Assembly (NCBI GenBank): GCA_004297305.1
Contig: SCTR01000009.1
Location: forward strand, 124,001-188,000
DNA: 64,000 bases
Source of the DNA: Actinomycetota bacterium
GTDB taxonomy: Bacteria; Actinomycetota; Actinomycetes; S36-B12; FW305-bin1
Direction of reading: 5' to 3'
This document shows, piece after piece, positions 1 to 7,437 of this stretch (its first letter is position 1; every line of letters starts with the position of its first letter). The position numbers and the translations under genes were made by a program. A model generated the notes under the pieces. The model was not told the origin of the DNA. It saw only the letters and a list, made by a program, of their open reading frames with translations, and did not search any database.

Positions 1-1
1 C

Positions 2-3000
2 AACGCGGGCGATGACAGCGGATTGGCACTCCCCGCGCTGCCGGAAGCCTGCCCGCGATGCGGTGGGAGTCAGGACAACCGAGATGCTGCGGTCTACTTC
101 GCCGGCAATGTCCGATCGCCGATTCGTGCACATACGTCTGGCCGCGCGCAGCTCAACCAAATGGCGGTCTCTCAGTTGTTCCGCAGCCTCGGGTCGGAGG
201 CGGCCGAGTCGAGGACGATCGTCTTCACCGACAGCCGGGACGACTCCGCGCGCATTGCCGCCGGGATCGCGCTCAACAACTTCCGCGACCAGGTGCGACA
301 GGTCGTCCGGCAACTGCTCCACGGGCGCGAGAACCCTGTTCCGATTCTGCGCGCACTCCTGCGTAACGAGCTGGATGGTGATGGCCTCGAACGCGCTGAG
401 ATGCTGCGTTCCAGCCGTCGGGAGCTGTTCGACAAGCTCCGACTGGAGAGTCTCGGTGCCGCTGACGCATCGGACTTGGCGACGATCGCTGCCGCAGAAA
501 GGGAGACCGAATCTCTGCCGTGGTCTAGGCTCATCCACGATGCCGAGCGGGTGATGCTTGAGGTCGGCGTGAACCCGGCTGGCCCGGGACCGTCGGTGGC
601 AGAAAGCGAGGGTGACGCCCCTTGGTATCGCGCCTACGCGCCGCCGATCCGCAACGCCTGGGAGCCGCTGACCGACGCGATAGCGCGGCCCATTCGCCAG
701 GACCGCTATCGGCTCACTGCGACCGCCGTCGCAGAGGCCGTCTTCGACCGTGCCTCGCGCGACCTCGAATCGACCCGCCTTGGAGTCGTGAGGGCACGGC
801 CGCTTGCACCCGACGGCTGGGGTTTCTCGACGGAGATCGCGGGGGACGTGGTCGCGAGCGTCATCCGGCTACTCGGGATCGCGAAACGATTCGAGGGCGG
901 GTACGCGGCTCGATCGAACTCAGCACCGAAGGTCGTCGGCACCTACCTCAAGAGGGTCGCAGCGAAGCAGCAGGTCGACTGGCAGACGCTGCTGTCGAAT
1001 GTCGGCGAGTTCCTCCGCGAGGGCGGGATCGTTGACGAGACATGGGCGCTCAGAACTCAGACTGGGCAGGATGCCCTTGAACTCAGGACCCCAGGCGACA
1101 AGGTCTGGGTCTGTGACAACTGCAGCACGACTCATCTGCACCCATCGGCTGGTGTCTGCACCAATGAGGAATGCCCGAACGGCGTGCTGCGCGAGGAGGA
1201 GTGGTCTGAGGAGCTCGACTACTACGGATGGCTCGCCTCGCAGCCGCTTCGACGTATGCGCGTCGCTGAGCTGACGGGCCAGACGCGGCTCGCTGACCAG
1301 CGGACGCGACAACGTCTGTTCAAGGGCGCTGTGCTGCCGGCGCCCGCCGAGAGTGGACTCGCTGACCCGCTTGACCTGCTTTCGGTAACGACCACGATGG
1401 AGGTCGGTGTCGACATCGGCTCCCTCCGAGCTGTTGCGATGGCGAACATGCCGCCCCAGCGGTTCAACTATCAGCAGCGCGTCGGTCGGGCTGGACGCTC
1501 CGGTCAGCCGTTCTCTTTCGCGGTCACCGTGTCGCGCGACCGCGCGCACGATGACTATTACTTCCAGGCGCCGGAGAAGATGACCGCGGCCGATCCGCCA
1601 CCACCGTTCATCGACTTGTCGCGACCGCGGATCGTTCGCCGTGTGATCGCTGCGGAGCTTCTGCGACGGGCATTCCTCGCCAGTCAGAATCCACCTCGGA
1701 GAACCGGCGACAGCATCCACGGCACGTTCGGCTCGGCGAGTGATTGGGCGTCGCGGCGCGCGGACGTCGAGGCATGGCTCCAGGTATCGAAGGATGTTCC
1801 AGAAGTCTGTGAGCGGTTCAGCGCGTACACCGCCCTCGATGTCGACGACCTCAAGAACTGGGCGCGGACTGGTCTGGTGACCGACATCGACGAAGCCGTC
1901 GGTAACCCGTACTTCCAGCACACCGAACTCAGCGAGTTGCTTGCGAACGCCGGCGTGCTCCCAATGTTCGGTTTCCCGACCCGGGTCCGTCCGCTCTACT
2001 CGAAGCCGCTTCGCGGTGCTGGCGATGCCGAGCGGCACACCGTCGCAGACCGTGACCTTCGCATGTCCATCACGGCGTTCGCTCCGGGAGCGGTCGTCGT
2101 CAAGGATGGTGCCGAGCACCTAGCTGTGGGCTTTGCTGCCTACAACATCATCGGGACGAGCGCGCGAGCGAAAGACCCTCTCGGGACACCTCTTCCGGTT
2201 CATCGCTGTGGGCAGTGTGGCAGCCTCGATACCCGCCCAACGGACGAGTCGCTCAAGTGCTCGGTCTGCGGCGAAGAGATGCGTGCGTTCTCGCTCTACC
2301 AGCCAGAGGGCTACCGAACGATCTACAGCCAGCCGGACTACGACGACTCGCACATCACACCGATGTACGCGGGATATTCCGAACTCTCCACGAACACCGA
2401 ACTTGGACAAGAGACGAGGCTCCACGGGGTCTCGCTCCGACTGCTTGAGCAGGCCGAAGTCGTCGCAGTGAACGACAACAACCGCAAGCTCTTCGATCTG
2501 AGTCGTCAGTCTGACGGCTCTGTTGTCGCGCAGAATCGTGACCTGTATCGGCGCCCGCTGCCTGAGTTCATGCGAACTGGCGGGCAAGCCCTCGACCCGG
2601 CCGCTATCGGCGAGGTTCGACGTACCGATGTGCTCCTGCTCGGACTTGACGCTCTGGCCCTCCCCGAGGGTGCGGTCGCAACGCTGCCTTGGGCGTGCCC
2701 GGCGGGCAAGGGTGCCCTGCTCTCCTTCGCCGAGTTGCTTCGCAACGCTGCCAAGGAGTACCTGGACATCGAGCAGTCTGAGCTTGAGGTCGGACTACAG
2801 CCGACGCGCAGCGGTGCCACCGTTTCGGCACGGGTATTCCTCGCCGACGCGCTCGACAACGGCGCGGGCTACGCGCTGGAGCTCGGAGCGTCGCCGACCT
2901 TCGAGAGGCTCCTGATGTCGATTCGGGATGCGACTGGAAAGCGACTGCGCGAAGACCCGCATGGGACGGCCTGCACATCGTCGTGCCCTGGATGCCTCCG

Positions 3001-3397
3001 CAACTACGAAAACCGCTTCAACCACTGGGCGCTGGACTGGCGACTCGGGCTTGACGTCGTGGATCTTGTGCTCGGGCGCAGTCTCGACTTATCCCGCTGG
3101 TCGGATCGCACCGCGACGTTGATGCAGAGCTTCGCTGATGGCTACGGTCCACACCTGCGAATCGAGCAGCACACGGTGAACGGCCTGCCAGCACTCGTCT
3201 CGCCGGAGGGTCGTGGGGCGGCTGTCGTCATCGGCCACCCGCTTTGGCGGCACGAGGACGCACACTGGAATCCAGAGGTGCGCCGGGCTGTAACCGAGCT
3301 TCGCGGGAGAGGCCTGTCGAGCGTCGCGGTCTCTGACACTTATGTCCTCGATCGGACCCCTATCAAGCTGTTCAACGCGCTACTTGAGGGGGTATAA
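2..3397 (+). CDS. Large DEAD/DEAH helicase with DUF1998 zinc domain, N-terminus outside window
   Basis: The reading frame is open to the left edge, so only the C-terminal ~1130 residues are seen and the ATPase half (Walker A/B) lies outside the window. Visible are a RecA-like second helicase domain with [27 protein letters not shown] (motif V) and [12 protein letters not shown] (motif VI), a four-cysteine insert (VCDNC ... CTNEEC, around nt 1110-1180), a zinc ribbon (CGQCG ... CSVCGEE, nt 2210-2275) and a C-terminal [19 protein letters not shown] motif typical of DUF1998/MZB domains. The order helicase core, long linker, DUF1998 is that of giant defence helicases such as DruE (Druantia) and DrmA (DISARM); which one cannot be decided without the N-terminus and left-hand neighbours. 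It lies about 0.8 kb upstream of the CRISPR locus on the same strand. It is probably a nucleic-acid translocase in an anti-phage system. Confidence 0.75.
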   Translation, partial: NAGDDSGLALPALPEACPRCGGSQDNRDAAVYFAGNVRSPIRAHTSGRAQLNQMAVSQLFRSLGSEAAESRTIVFTDSRDDSARIAAGIALNNFRDQVRQVVRQLLHGRENPVPILRALLRNELDGDGLERAEMLRSSRRELFDKLRLESLGAADASDLATIAAAERETESLPWSRLIHDAERVMLEVGVNPAGPGPSVAESEGDAPWYRAYAPPIRNAWEPLTDAIARPIRQDRYRLTATAVAEAVFDRASRDLESTRLGVVRARPLAPDGWGFSTEIAGDVVASVIRLLGIAKRFEGGYAARSNSAPKVVGTYLKRVAAKQQVDWQTLLSNVGEFLREGGIVDETWALRTQTGQDALELRTPGDKVWVCDNCSTTHLHPSAGVCTNEECPNGVLREEEWSEELDYYGWLASQPLRRMRVAELTGQTRLADQRTRQRLFKGAVLPAPAESGLADPLDLLSVTTTMEVGVDIGSLRAVAMANMPPQRFNYQQRVGRAGRSGQPFSFAVTVSRDRAHDDYYFQAPEKMTAADPPPPFIDLSRPRIVRRVIAAELLRRAFLASQNPPRRTGDSIHGTFGSASDWASRRADVEAWLQVSKDVPEVCERFSAYTALDVDDLKNWARTGLVTDIDEAVGNPYFQHTELSELLANAGVLPMFGFPTRVRPLYSKPLRGAGDAERHTVADRDLRMSITAFAPGAVVVKDGAEHLAVGFAAYNIIGTSARAKDPLGTPLPVHRCGQCGSLDTRPTDESLKCSVCGEEMRAFSLYQPEGYRTIYSQPDYDDSHITPMYAGYSELSTNTELGQETRLHGVSLRLLEQAEVVAVNDNNRKLFDLSRQSDGSVVAQNRDLYRRPLPEFMRTGGQALDPAAIGEVRRTDVLLLGLDALALPEGAVATLPWACPAGKGALLSFAELLRNAAKEYLDIEQSELEVGLQPTRSGATVSARVFLADALDNGAGYALELGASPTFERLLMSIRDATGKRLREDPHGTACTSSCPGCLRNYENRFNHWALDWRLGLDVVDLVLGRSLDLSRWSDRTATLMQSFADGYGPHLRIEQHTVNGLPALVSPEGRGAAVVIGHPLWRHEDAHWNPEVRRAVTELRGRGLSSVAVSDTYVLDRTPIKLFNALLEGV

Positions 3398-3704
3398 AGG
3401 GTGGCGCCGTGGCAAACAAAGTGGCAACAACCGCTGATGACGAGGCCCGTGTCGGCGCACTTCACGCAAGCCCCCCGGAACACAGTCCGAACGCAGCCGA
3501 CGCGACGACGTGGCTTCTCGCTGGCCCTCTCGCGGCGCACATTCCATGTGCTATCGGGCCCTGCGGAGACAACGTGCACCTGGACGCATTCTGTCAGGGC
3601 CGACATGAGCCGCAACGCCGTGACGACAGGCGAGAACGCAGGCTTCACGGCCCTGCGCGAGAGGGGCTGATCGAGTTCGACTCCCACAGCGTTCGCGGCG
3701 AACA
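3398..3704. other. Stretch without a recognisable gene
   Basis: Downstream of the helicase stop there are only short frames of 89-112 codons on both strands, rich in Arg, His and Pro and with no recognisable domain. I see no clear tRNA, repeat or terminator. It probably contains the 3' end of the helicase transcript and debris flanking the small helix-turn-helix ORF that follows on the minus strand. Confidence 0.4.
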
Positions 3705-4091
3705 TCACCGGGTCTTCGCACACACGGTGCCCCGGTGAACCCCGAACCGTCGCGCCAGCGCGTTAACGCTGATCCCTTGCGCGCGGGCTGTTTGCATAGC
3801 GTCCACTTCCTCGTCCGTGAGACGTGTTCGAGGTCGTCTCCTTGGCTCCGCGGCCGCACCGATGAGCGGATCATCGGGTTCGCTGTCATGATCGCCCGAG
3901 CCGCCAGACCCCTGATTCCACGCGGAAACCAGCCGCTCGACCCGTGGTGGCCTGTTCCCGTAGCGTTCCATTGCGTCCACCCTGTAACTCACGTCGTCCA
4001 CCGTGACGACGATGGCCAGCGAGTTGTTCACAACCGCCTTGTCGGAGACGACCCGGCCTCGTTGCTGGTCCGATCGTGGCCGCGTCTTCAT
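3705..4091 (-). CDS. Small protein with resolvase-like C-terminal helix-turn-helix
   Basis: Minus-strand ORF of 128 codons from the ATG at 4091; the frame stays open to an upstream ATG at 4250. The last ~40 residues (RTRLTDEEVDAMQ ... ISVNALARRFGVHRGTVCAKTR) closely resemble the helix-turn-helix found at the C-terminus of serine recombinases and related small DNA-binding proteins (LT-EEV ... A-G-S---LA--FGVHR-TV). No recombinase catalytic domain is present. The upstream part (SLAIVVTVDDVSYRVDAMERYG) is not recognised. It may be an intact small regulator or the tail of a degraded recombinase. It is transcribed toward the helicase and away from cas3, and the longer ORF version would overlap the cas3 start. 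Moderate doubt remains about whether it is expressed. Confidence 0.4.
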   Translation of the reverse strand: MKTRPRSDQQRGRVVSDKAVVNNSLAIVVTVDDVSYRVDAMERYGNRPPRVERLVSAWNQGSGGSGDHDSEPDDPLIGAAAEPRRRPRTRLTDEEVDAMQTARAQGISVNALARRFGVHRGTVCAKTR

Positions 4092-4236
4092 CTTTGTCGG
4101 TCCGGCGGCGTAGTGTCCGTCGCCTGGCAGACCCGATCGGTAGGGATTGCCACGGGGCTGGAACTCGTCGGCACGATGCGCGGTTCCACGGCAATGGGGG
4201 GCGACGATTCCAGACCGACCCAGCTCAACGGACGAC

Positions 4237-6540
4237 GTGCTTGATCGCACTCTGCGCAGGCCGCTGTGTAGCGATCCTGATCTCTACGCTCACACGCCGC
4301 CGCTGAGTGCCCCAGGGCGTTGGCATCTTTGGCGATCGCATTCGCTCGAGGTCGGGCGTCTCGCCGGAGACTTCGGCCGCCCATTTGGCGCAGATGCCCT
4401 CTGCCGCCTCATGGGCATCACCCACGACGCAGGCAAACTGACGGACGACGTGCAGCAGGCTCTGCGTCGTCGAGCTGGTGACCACCGTGGCAGGCTCGGT
4501 ACGCCGCATAAGGTTGAAGGTGCTGCACTGGCTGGGCTCTTGATGGAGGCAGGCAAGGTGGCGGCGGCCAAGGCAATGGCCTTGGCCAACTGGGGCCACC
4601 ACGGCGGCATCCCTGATTGGGGCGGCAGCGATGCCGCTGAGGCGCTCGGATTCATGCAGGACAATCCCACCTACCTCGACGACTTGGTCGCTCTGGTCGA
4701 CGACGAAACCTCAACGAATCTGCGGGAGCTCGCATCGTCCGTGGAGTTCCCAGGGTGGATAACGAGCCCTGCTCAACTCGAGATGTTCACCCGCATGTGC
4801 CATTCGGCGCTGGTCGATGCGGACTTCCTCGATACAGAAGCACACTTCCGCATGCTGTCAACACCGAGGCAGACCAGCGGGTTTGGGATCGAAAGGTTGC
4901 GCGCGACCTTCGAGGCGACGTACGAGCAGCGCTATTCCCCGCCTCCGGGCGGGGCGCCGACCGACCTCGGGCGACTGCGATGGCACTACTTCAACGAGGC
5001 ACGCAGGGTCGGAGGCAGCACGCCCGCGGTCGGCGGAGCGATCTTTCGTCTTCCCGCGCCTACGGGGAGCGGCAAGACGATGGCGGCCGCCGCCTTCGCA
5101 CTTGCCCATGCAGCGCGATTCGGCAAGCGCCGTGTCGTGGTCGCGGTGCCGTACACCTCGATCACGACGCAGAACGCGCAGGAGTATCGACATATGTTCC
5201 ACGAACTCGGCGACGAGGTTGTTCTGGAGCACCACTCCAACATCGTCGACGACGAGGTAGCGGACGACGAGTGGCGCCGATTTGCTGCCGCGAACTGGGA
5301 CGCCGAGTTCATCGTGACCACGACGGTTCAGCTGCTGGAGTCGTTGTTCTCGAACCGTCCATCGGCCACCCGCAAGCTGCATCGATTGGTGAACTCGGTC
5401 GTCGTGATCGACGAGGTGCAGTCGCTCCCGATCGACCTGCTACCGGCCATCTTGCGGATGCTGAAGGAGTTGAGCGCCCACTATGGGGTGACGTTCCTCC
5501 TCGCCTCGGCCACGCAACCGGCGTTCTGGAGCCTCGACGAGTGGCGTAACGTCCCGATGGTCGATCTGATGCCTGTCAGCGATGTACCGGTCGTCGCTCG
5601 ACGTGTCGACTACGACGTGCGCTCCACCCAGCAGTCTTGGGATGAGATCGCCGCCGAGGTCGGTAGCCAAGAGCAGGCTCTCGTCATCGTGAACACCACA
5701 GGTGACGCCCAGCGGCTGCATGACACGCTGACGGCTGCTGGAACGTCCGGCCGACCGGTGCGGCATCTGTCTACCCGTATGTACAACGCCCACCGAGCGG
5801 CAGTCTTGGACGAGGTCAAGTCGCTCCTGGCCGAGGGCCAGCCCGTGCTGCTGGTCTCGACGCAGCTGATCGAGGCTGGGGTCGATATCGACTTTCCGGT
5901 CGTCTATCGCGCGTTGGCGCCTGCCGATTCGATCGTCCAAAGCGCGGGCCGCTGCAATCGCGAGGGACGACTTGCTCAGCTCGGTCGCGTGGTCGTCTTC
6001 CATCCCACGGATGGCCATACGCCGGGGGGTCGCTATGCCAGCGCGACCGAGGTCACACGCTCGATGTTCGTTGACTGGGCTGAGCGGGCCGGGGTCCGCG
6101 GCGAGAGACCAGCCAAGCTCGGCGACCCGCATTGGATGGAGGAGTACTACCTACGGCTCTACCGCGATCGTTACGGGGCGGCGGCCCGTACAACGGGTGT
6201 TGAGATCAATGGGTACCGAGACGACCTCGCTTTCGTGCGGACATGCGAGCGCTTCCAGCTCATCGACGACGTGTCAGTCTCCGTCGTCGTCAACGACGGC
6301 GCGGACTCGTCAGGCCGCCTGGACTCCCTGCTCGACGAGCTGCGAAGCCCGGCTCATCTGCTGAGTCGTTCGGACCGGCGGCTGCTGAGCAGCGTCGCTG
6401 CCAGCGCACCTGCATGGAGCGTCCATGGCCAGTCAGCTCTGGTCGAGAAGCTGGCCGCCGGCCCGATCCTGTGGACCGGCGGCTACCACCCGCACGTTGG
6501 TCTCCTTCTGACGGAGGAGGGCGGTGTGACGGTGTGGTGA
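4237..6540 (+). CDS. cas3: CRISPR-associated nuclease-helicase Cas3 (type I-C)
   Basis: Cas3 is the effector recruited by Cascade to unwind and degrade invader DNA. The N-terminal HD nuclease domain shows H35 (WRSHSLE), H63-D64 (THDAGK), H91 (HKVEG) and HH121-122 (NWGHHGG). The SF2 helicase follows with Walker A PAPTGSGKT (~275), the Walker B-like VVIDEVQSLP (~390), motif III LLASATQPAF, motif V STQLIEAGVDIDFP (~542) and motif VI QSAGRCNREG (~570). I chose the GTG at 4237 (767 aa) because family similarity starts just after it (YAHTPP ... W ... H); the frame is open further upstream to an ATG at 4147, but that stretch looks non-family. It is the first cas gene, separated from cas5c by an unusually long 198-bp gap, while all later cas genes overlap or nearly touch. 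Its own promoter should lie upstream of 4237; none is obvious. Confidence 0.93.
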   Translation: MLDRTLRRPLCSDPDLYAHTPPLSAPGRWHLWRSHSLEVGRLAGDFGRPFGADALCRLMGITHDAGKLTDDVQQALRRRAGDHRGRLGTPHKVEGAALAGLLMEAGKVAAAKAMALANWGHHGGIPDWGGSDAAEALGFMQDNPTYLDDLVALVDDETSTNLRELASSVEFPGWITSPAQLEMFTRMCHSALVDADFLDTEAHFRMLSTPRQTSGFGIERLRATFEATYEQRYSPPPGGAPTDLGRLRWHYFNEARRVGGSTPAVGGAIFRLPAPTGSGKTMAAAAFALAHAARFGKRRVVVAVPYTSITTQNAQEYRHMFHELGDEVVLEHHSNIVDDEVADDEWRRFAAANWDAEFIVTTTVQLLESLFSNRPSATRKLHRLVNSVVVIDEVQSLPIDLLPAILRMLKELSAHYGVTFLLASATQPAFWSLDEWRNVPMVDLMPVSDVPVVARRVDYDVRSTQQSWDEIAAEVGSQEQALVIVNTTGDAQRLHDTLTAAGTSGRPVRHLSTRMYNAHRAAVLDEVKSLLAEGQPVLLVSTQLIEAGVDIDFPVVYRALAPADSIVQSAGRCNREGRLAQLGRVVVFHPTDGHTPGGRYASATEVTRSMFVDWAERAGVRGERPAKLGDPHWMEEYYLRLYRDRYGAAARTTGVEINGYRDDLAFVRTCERFQLIDDVSVSVVVNDGADSSGRLDSLLDELRSPAHLLSRSDRRLLSSVAASAPAWSVHGQSALVEKLAAGPILWTGGYHPHVGLLLTEEGGVTVW

Positions 6541-6589
6541 GCGTGCCTAACCCACTAGGTGTTGAGACTCCCGCCCGGTACGGGCGCAC
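6526..6589 (-). ncRNA. Candidate CreR/CreA-like crRNA: solitary degenerate repeat plus spacer-like guide
   Basis: Read on the minus strand from 6589 to 6561, this 29-nt element begins GTGCGC and ends GGGAGTCTCAAC, identical to the first 6 and last 12 bases of the array repeat. Between these, the array hairpin is replaced by a shorter one, GCCCG/CGGGC with loop TAC. The bases that follow (6560 downward) begin ACCTAGTGGGTTAGGCA and run into the antisense of the cas3 3' end. This guide matches a TTC-flanked site at 6687-6697 upstream of cas5c at 10 of its first 11 positions. Cas5c should recognise the hairpin and release the GGAGTCTCAAC-type handle. The 3' end is set here for a 35-nt guide by analogy with the array spacers and is not known. 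By analogy with CreR or CreA guides, it would direct Cascade to bind but not cleave, repressing cas5c-cas2. Confidence 0.6.
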
Positions 6590-6686
6590 ACGGAACTATG
6601 CCGTTCAAGTCGCCGCGCGCCTTCGGGCACCGGCAGCGACCAGAAGCCCGCATCTCGCTCGCCGAAGATCGAACATAGTTGCCTGT

Positions 6687-6700
6687 ACCCAGTAGGTGAA
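6687..6700 (-). promoter_or_regulatory. Predicted Cascade binding site (PAM plus seed) in the cas5c promoter region
   Basis: On the minus strand, TTC (6700-6698) is followed by ACCTACTGGGT (6697-6687). The guide of the solitary repeat at 6561-6589 starts ACCTAGTGGGT, so only position 6 differs, and position 6 is flipped out and not read in type I R-loops. TTC is the established type I-C PAM. After a one-base offset both sequences continue AGGCA. The site is 39-52 bp upstream of the cas5c ATG, overlapping or adjacent to candidate promoter elements (TTGCCT 6679-6684, TACGGT 6705-6710, CATAGT 6673-6678). Cascade bound here would block transcription of cas5c-cas8c-cas7c-cas4-cas1-cas2. Confidence 0.55.
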
Positions 6701-6738
6701 CAGGTACGGTACGCTGCTGCGAGAGTGGAGGAGGACTG

Positions 6739-7434
6739 ATGAGCGGGTCGCATCACAGCTGGGCCGAGGTGGCCACCGGAGGACCGTTCCGGTACTCCAG
6801 TCTCAAGGTGGAAGCCAGCGGGGATCTCGCCTGCTTCACGCGCCCGGAGCTGGCCAGCGAGCGGGTGAGCTATCCGATCATGACCCCGACGGCCGCCGTC
6901 GGCCTGCTTTCTGCCGTCTTCTGGAAGCCACAGTTCCGTTGGGTGGTTGAGCGCATCGACGTGCTCAAGCCGGTCAAGTGGACCACATTCCGGCGCAACG
7001 AGAGCGGCTCGGCGATCACTCGTGACCACGTTATGCGGGGGTACTTGGACGTCGACGACATGGTCCAGCAGCGGATGACGACGATGTTGCGCGACGTCAG
7101 CTATCGGATCCACGCCAACGTTAGCGTCCACCCCGAGGCTGATGAACAGGACCCCGCGAAGTGGCGGGATCAGTTCTTGCGACGAGTGAAGCGCGGCCAG
7201 TCCTTCCGCCAGCCCTTCCTGGGGATGCGCGAGCTCCATGCCGACGTCGTCGAGGCGGGAGACTCTGCGCCAGTCCAGTGGGACGAGGATCTCGGCATCA
7301 TGCTGCACTCAATTTCCTACGACGAAGGCACCGGCGCAGAGGCCTACGACTGGTTCGAGGCCAAGGTCAGCAACGGCGTGATGGAGATTCCGCGCAGCGG
7401 ACTGATGGCCGAACGCAGCGAAGGGACGGCGTAG
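6739..7434 (+). CDS. cas5c: Type I-C Cascade subunit and pre-crRNA endonuclease Cas5c
   Basis: 231 aa; Cas5d/Cas5c family RAMP. Type I-C has no Cas6, and none is present here, so this protein should cut pre-crRNA at the base of the repeat hairpin and then stay on the 5' handle. Family signatures are visible: GPFRYSSLKVE near the start, ERVSYPIMTPTAAVGLLSAVFWKP (Tyr45 sits where the catalytic tyrosine is expected), and RVKRGQSFRQPFLGMRE toward the C-terminus. A strong ribosome-binding site (GGAGGAGG) precedes the ATG at 6739. It is the first gene of a tightly packed cas5c-cas2 operon, with only 3 bp before cas8c. Immediately upstream is the predicted Cascade autoregulatory site. Confidence 0.94.
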   Translation: MSGSHHSWAEVATGGPFRYSSLKVEASGDLACFTRPELASERVSYPIMTPTAAVGLLSAVFWKPQFRWVVERIDVLKPVKWTTFRRNESGSAITRDHVMRGYLDVDDMVQQRMTTMLRDVSYRIHANVSVHPEADEQDPAKWRDQFLRRVKRGQSFRQPFLGMRELHADVVEAGDSAPVQWDEDLGIMLHSISYDEGTGAEAYDWFEAKVSNGVMEIPRSGLMAERSEGTA

Positions 7435-7437
7435 CCC

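Noticed and set aside
3668-3700. tRNA T-arm-like sequence GAGTTCGACTCCC
   Set aside because: The flanking bases do not form the 5-bp T stem and no acceptor, D or anticodon arms are present.
4225-4236. Possible second Cascade target upstream of cas3 (CCCAG in ACCGACCCAGCTC)
   Set aside because: Only six bases agree with the guide's target and the PAM position does not read TTC.
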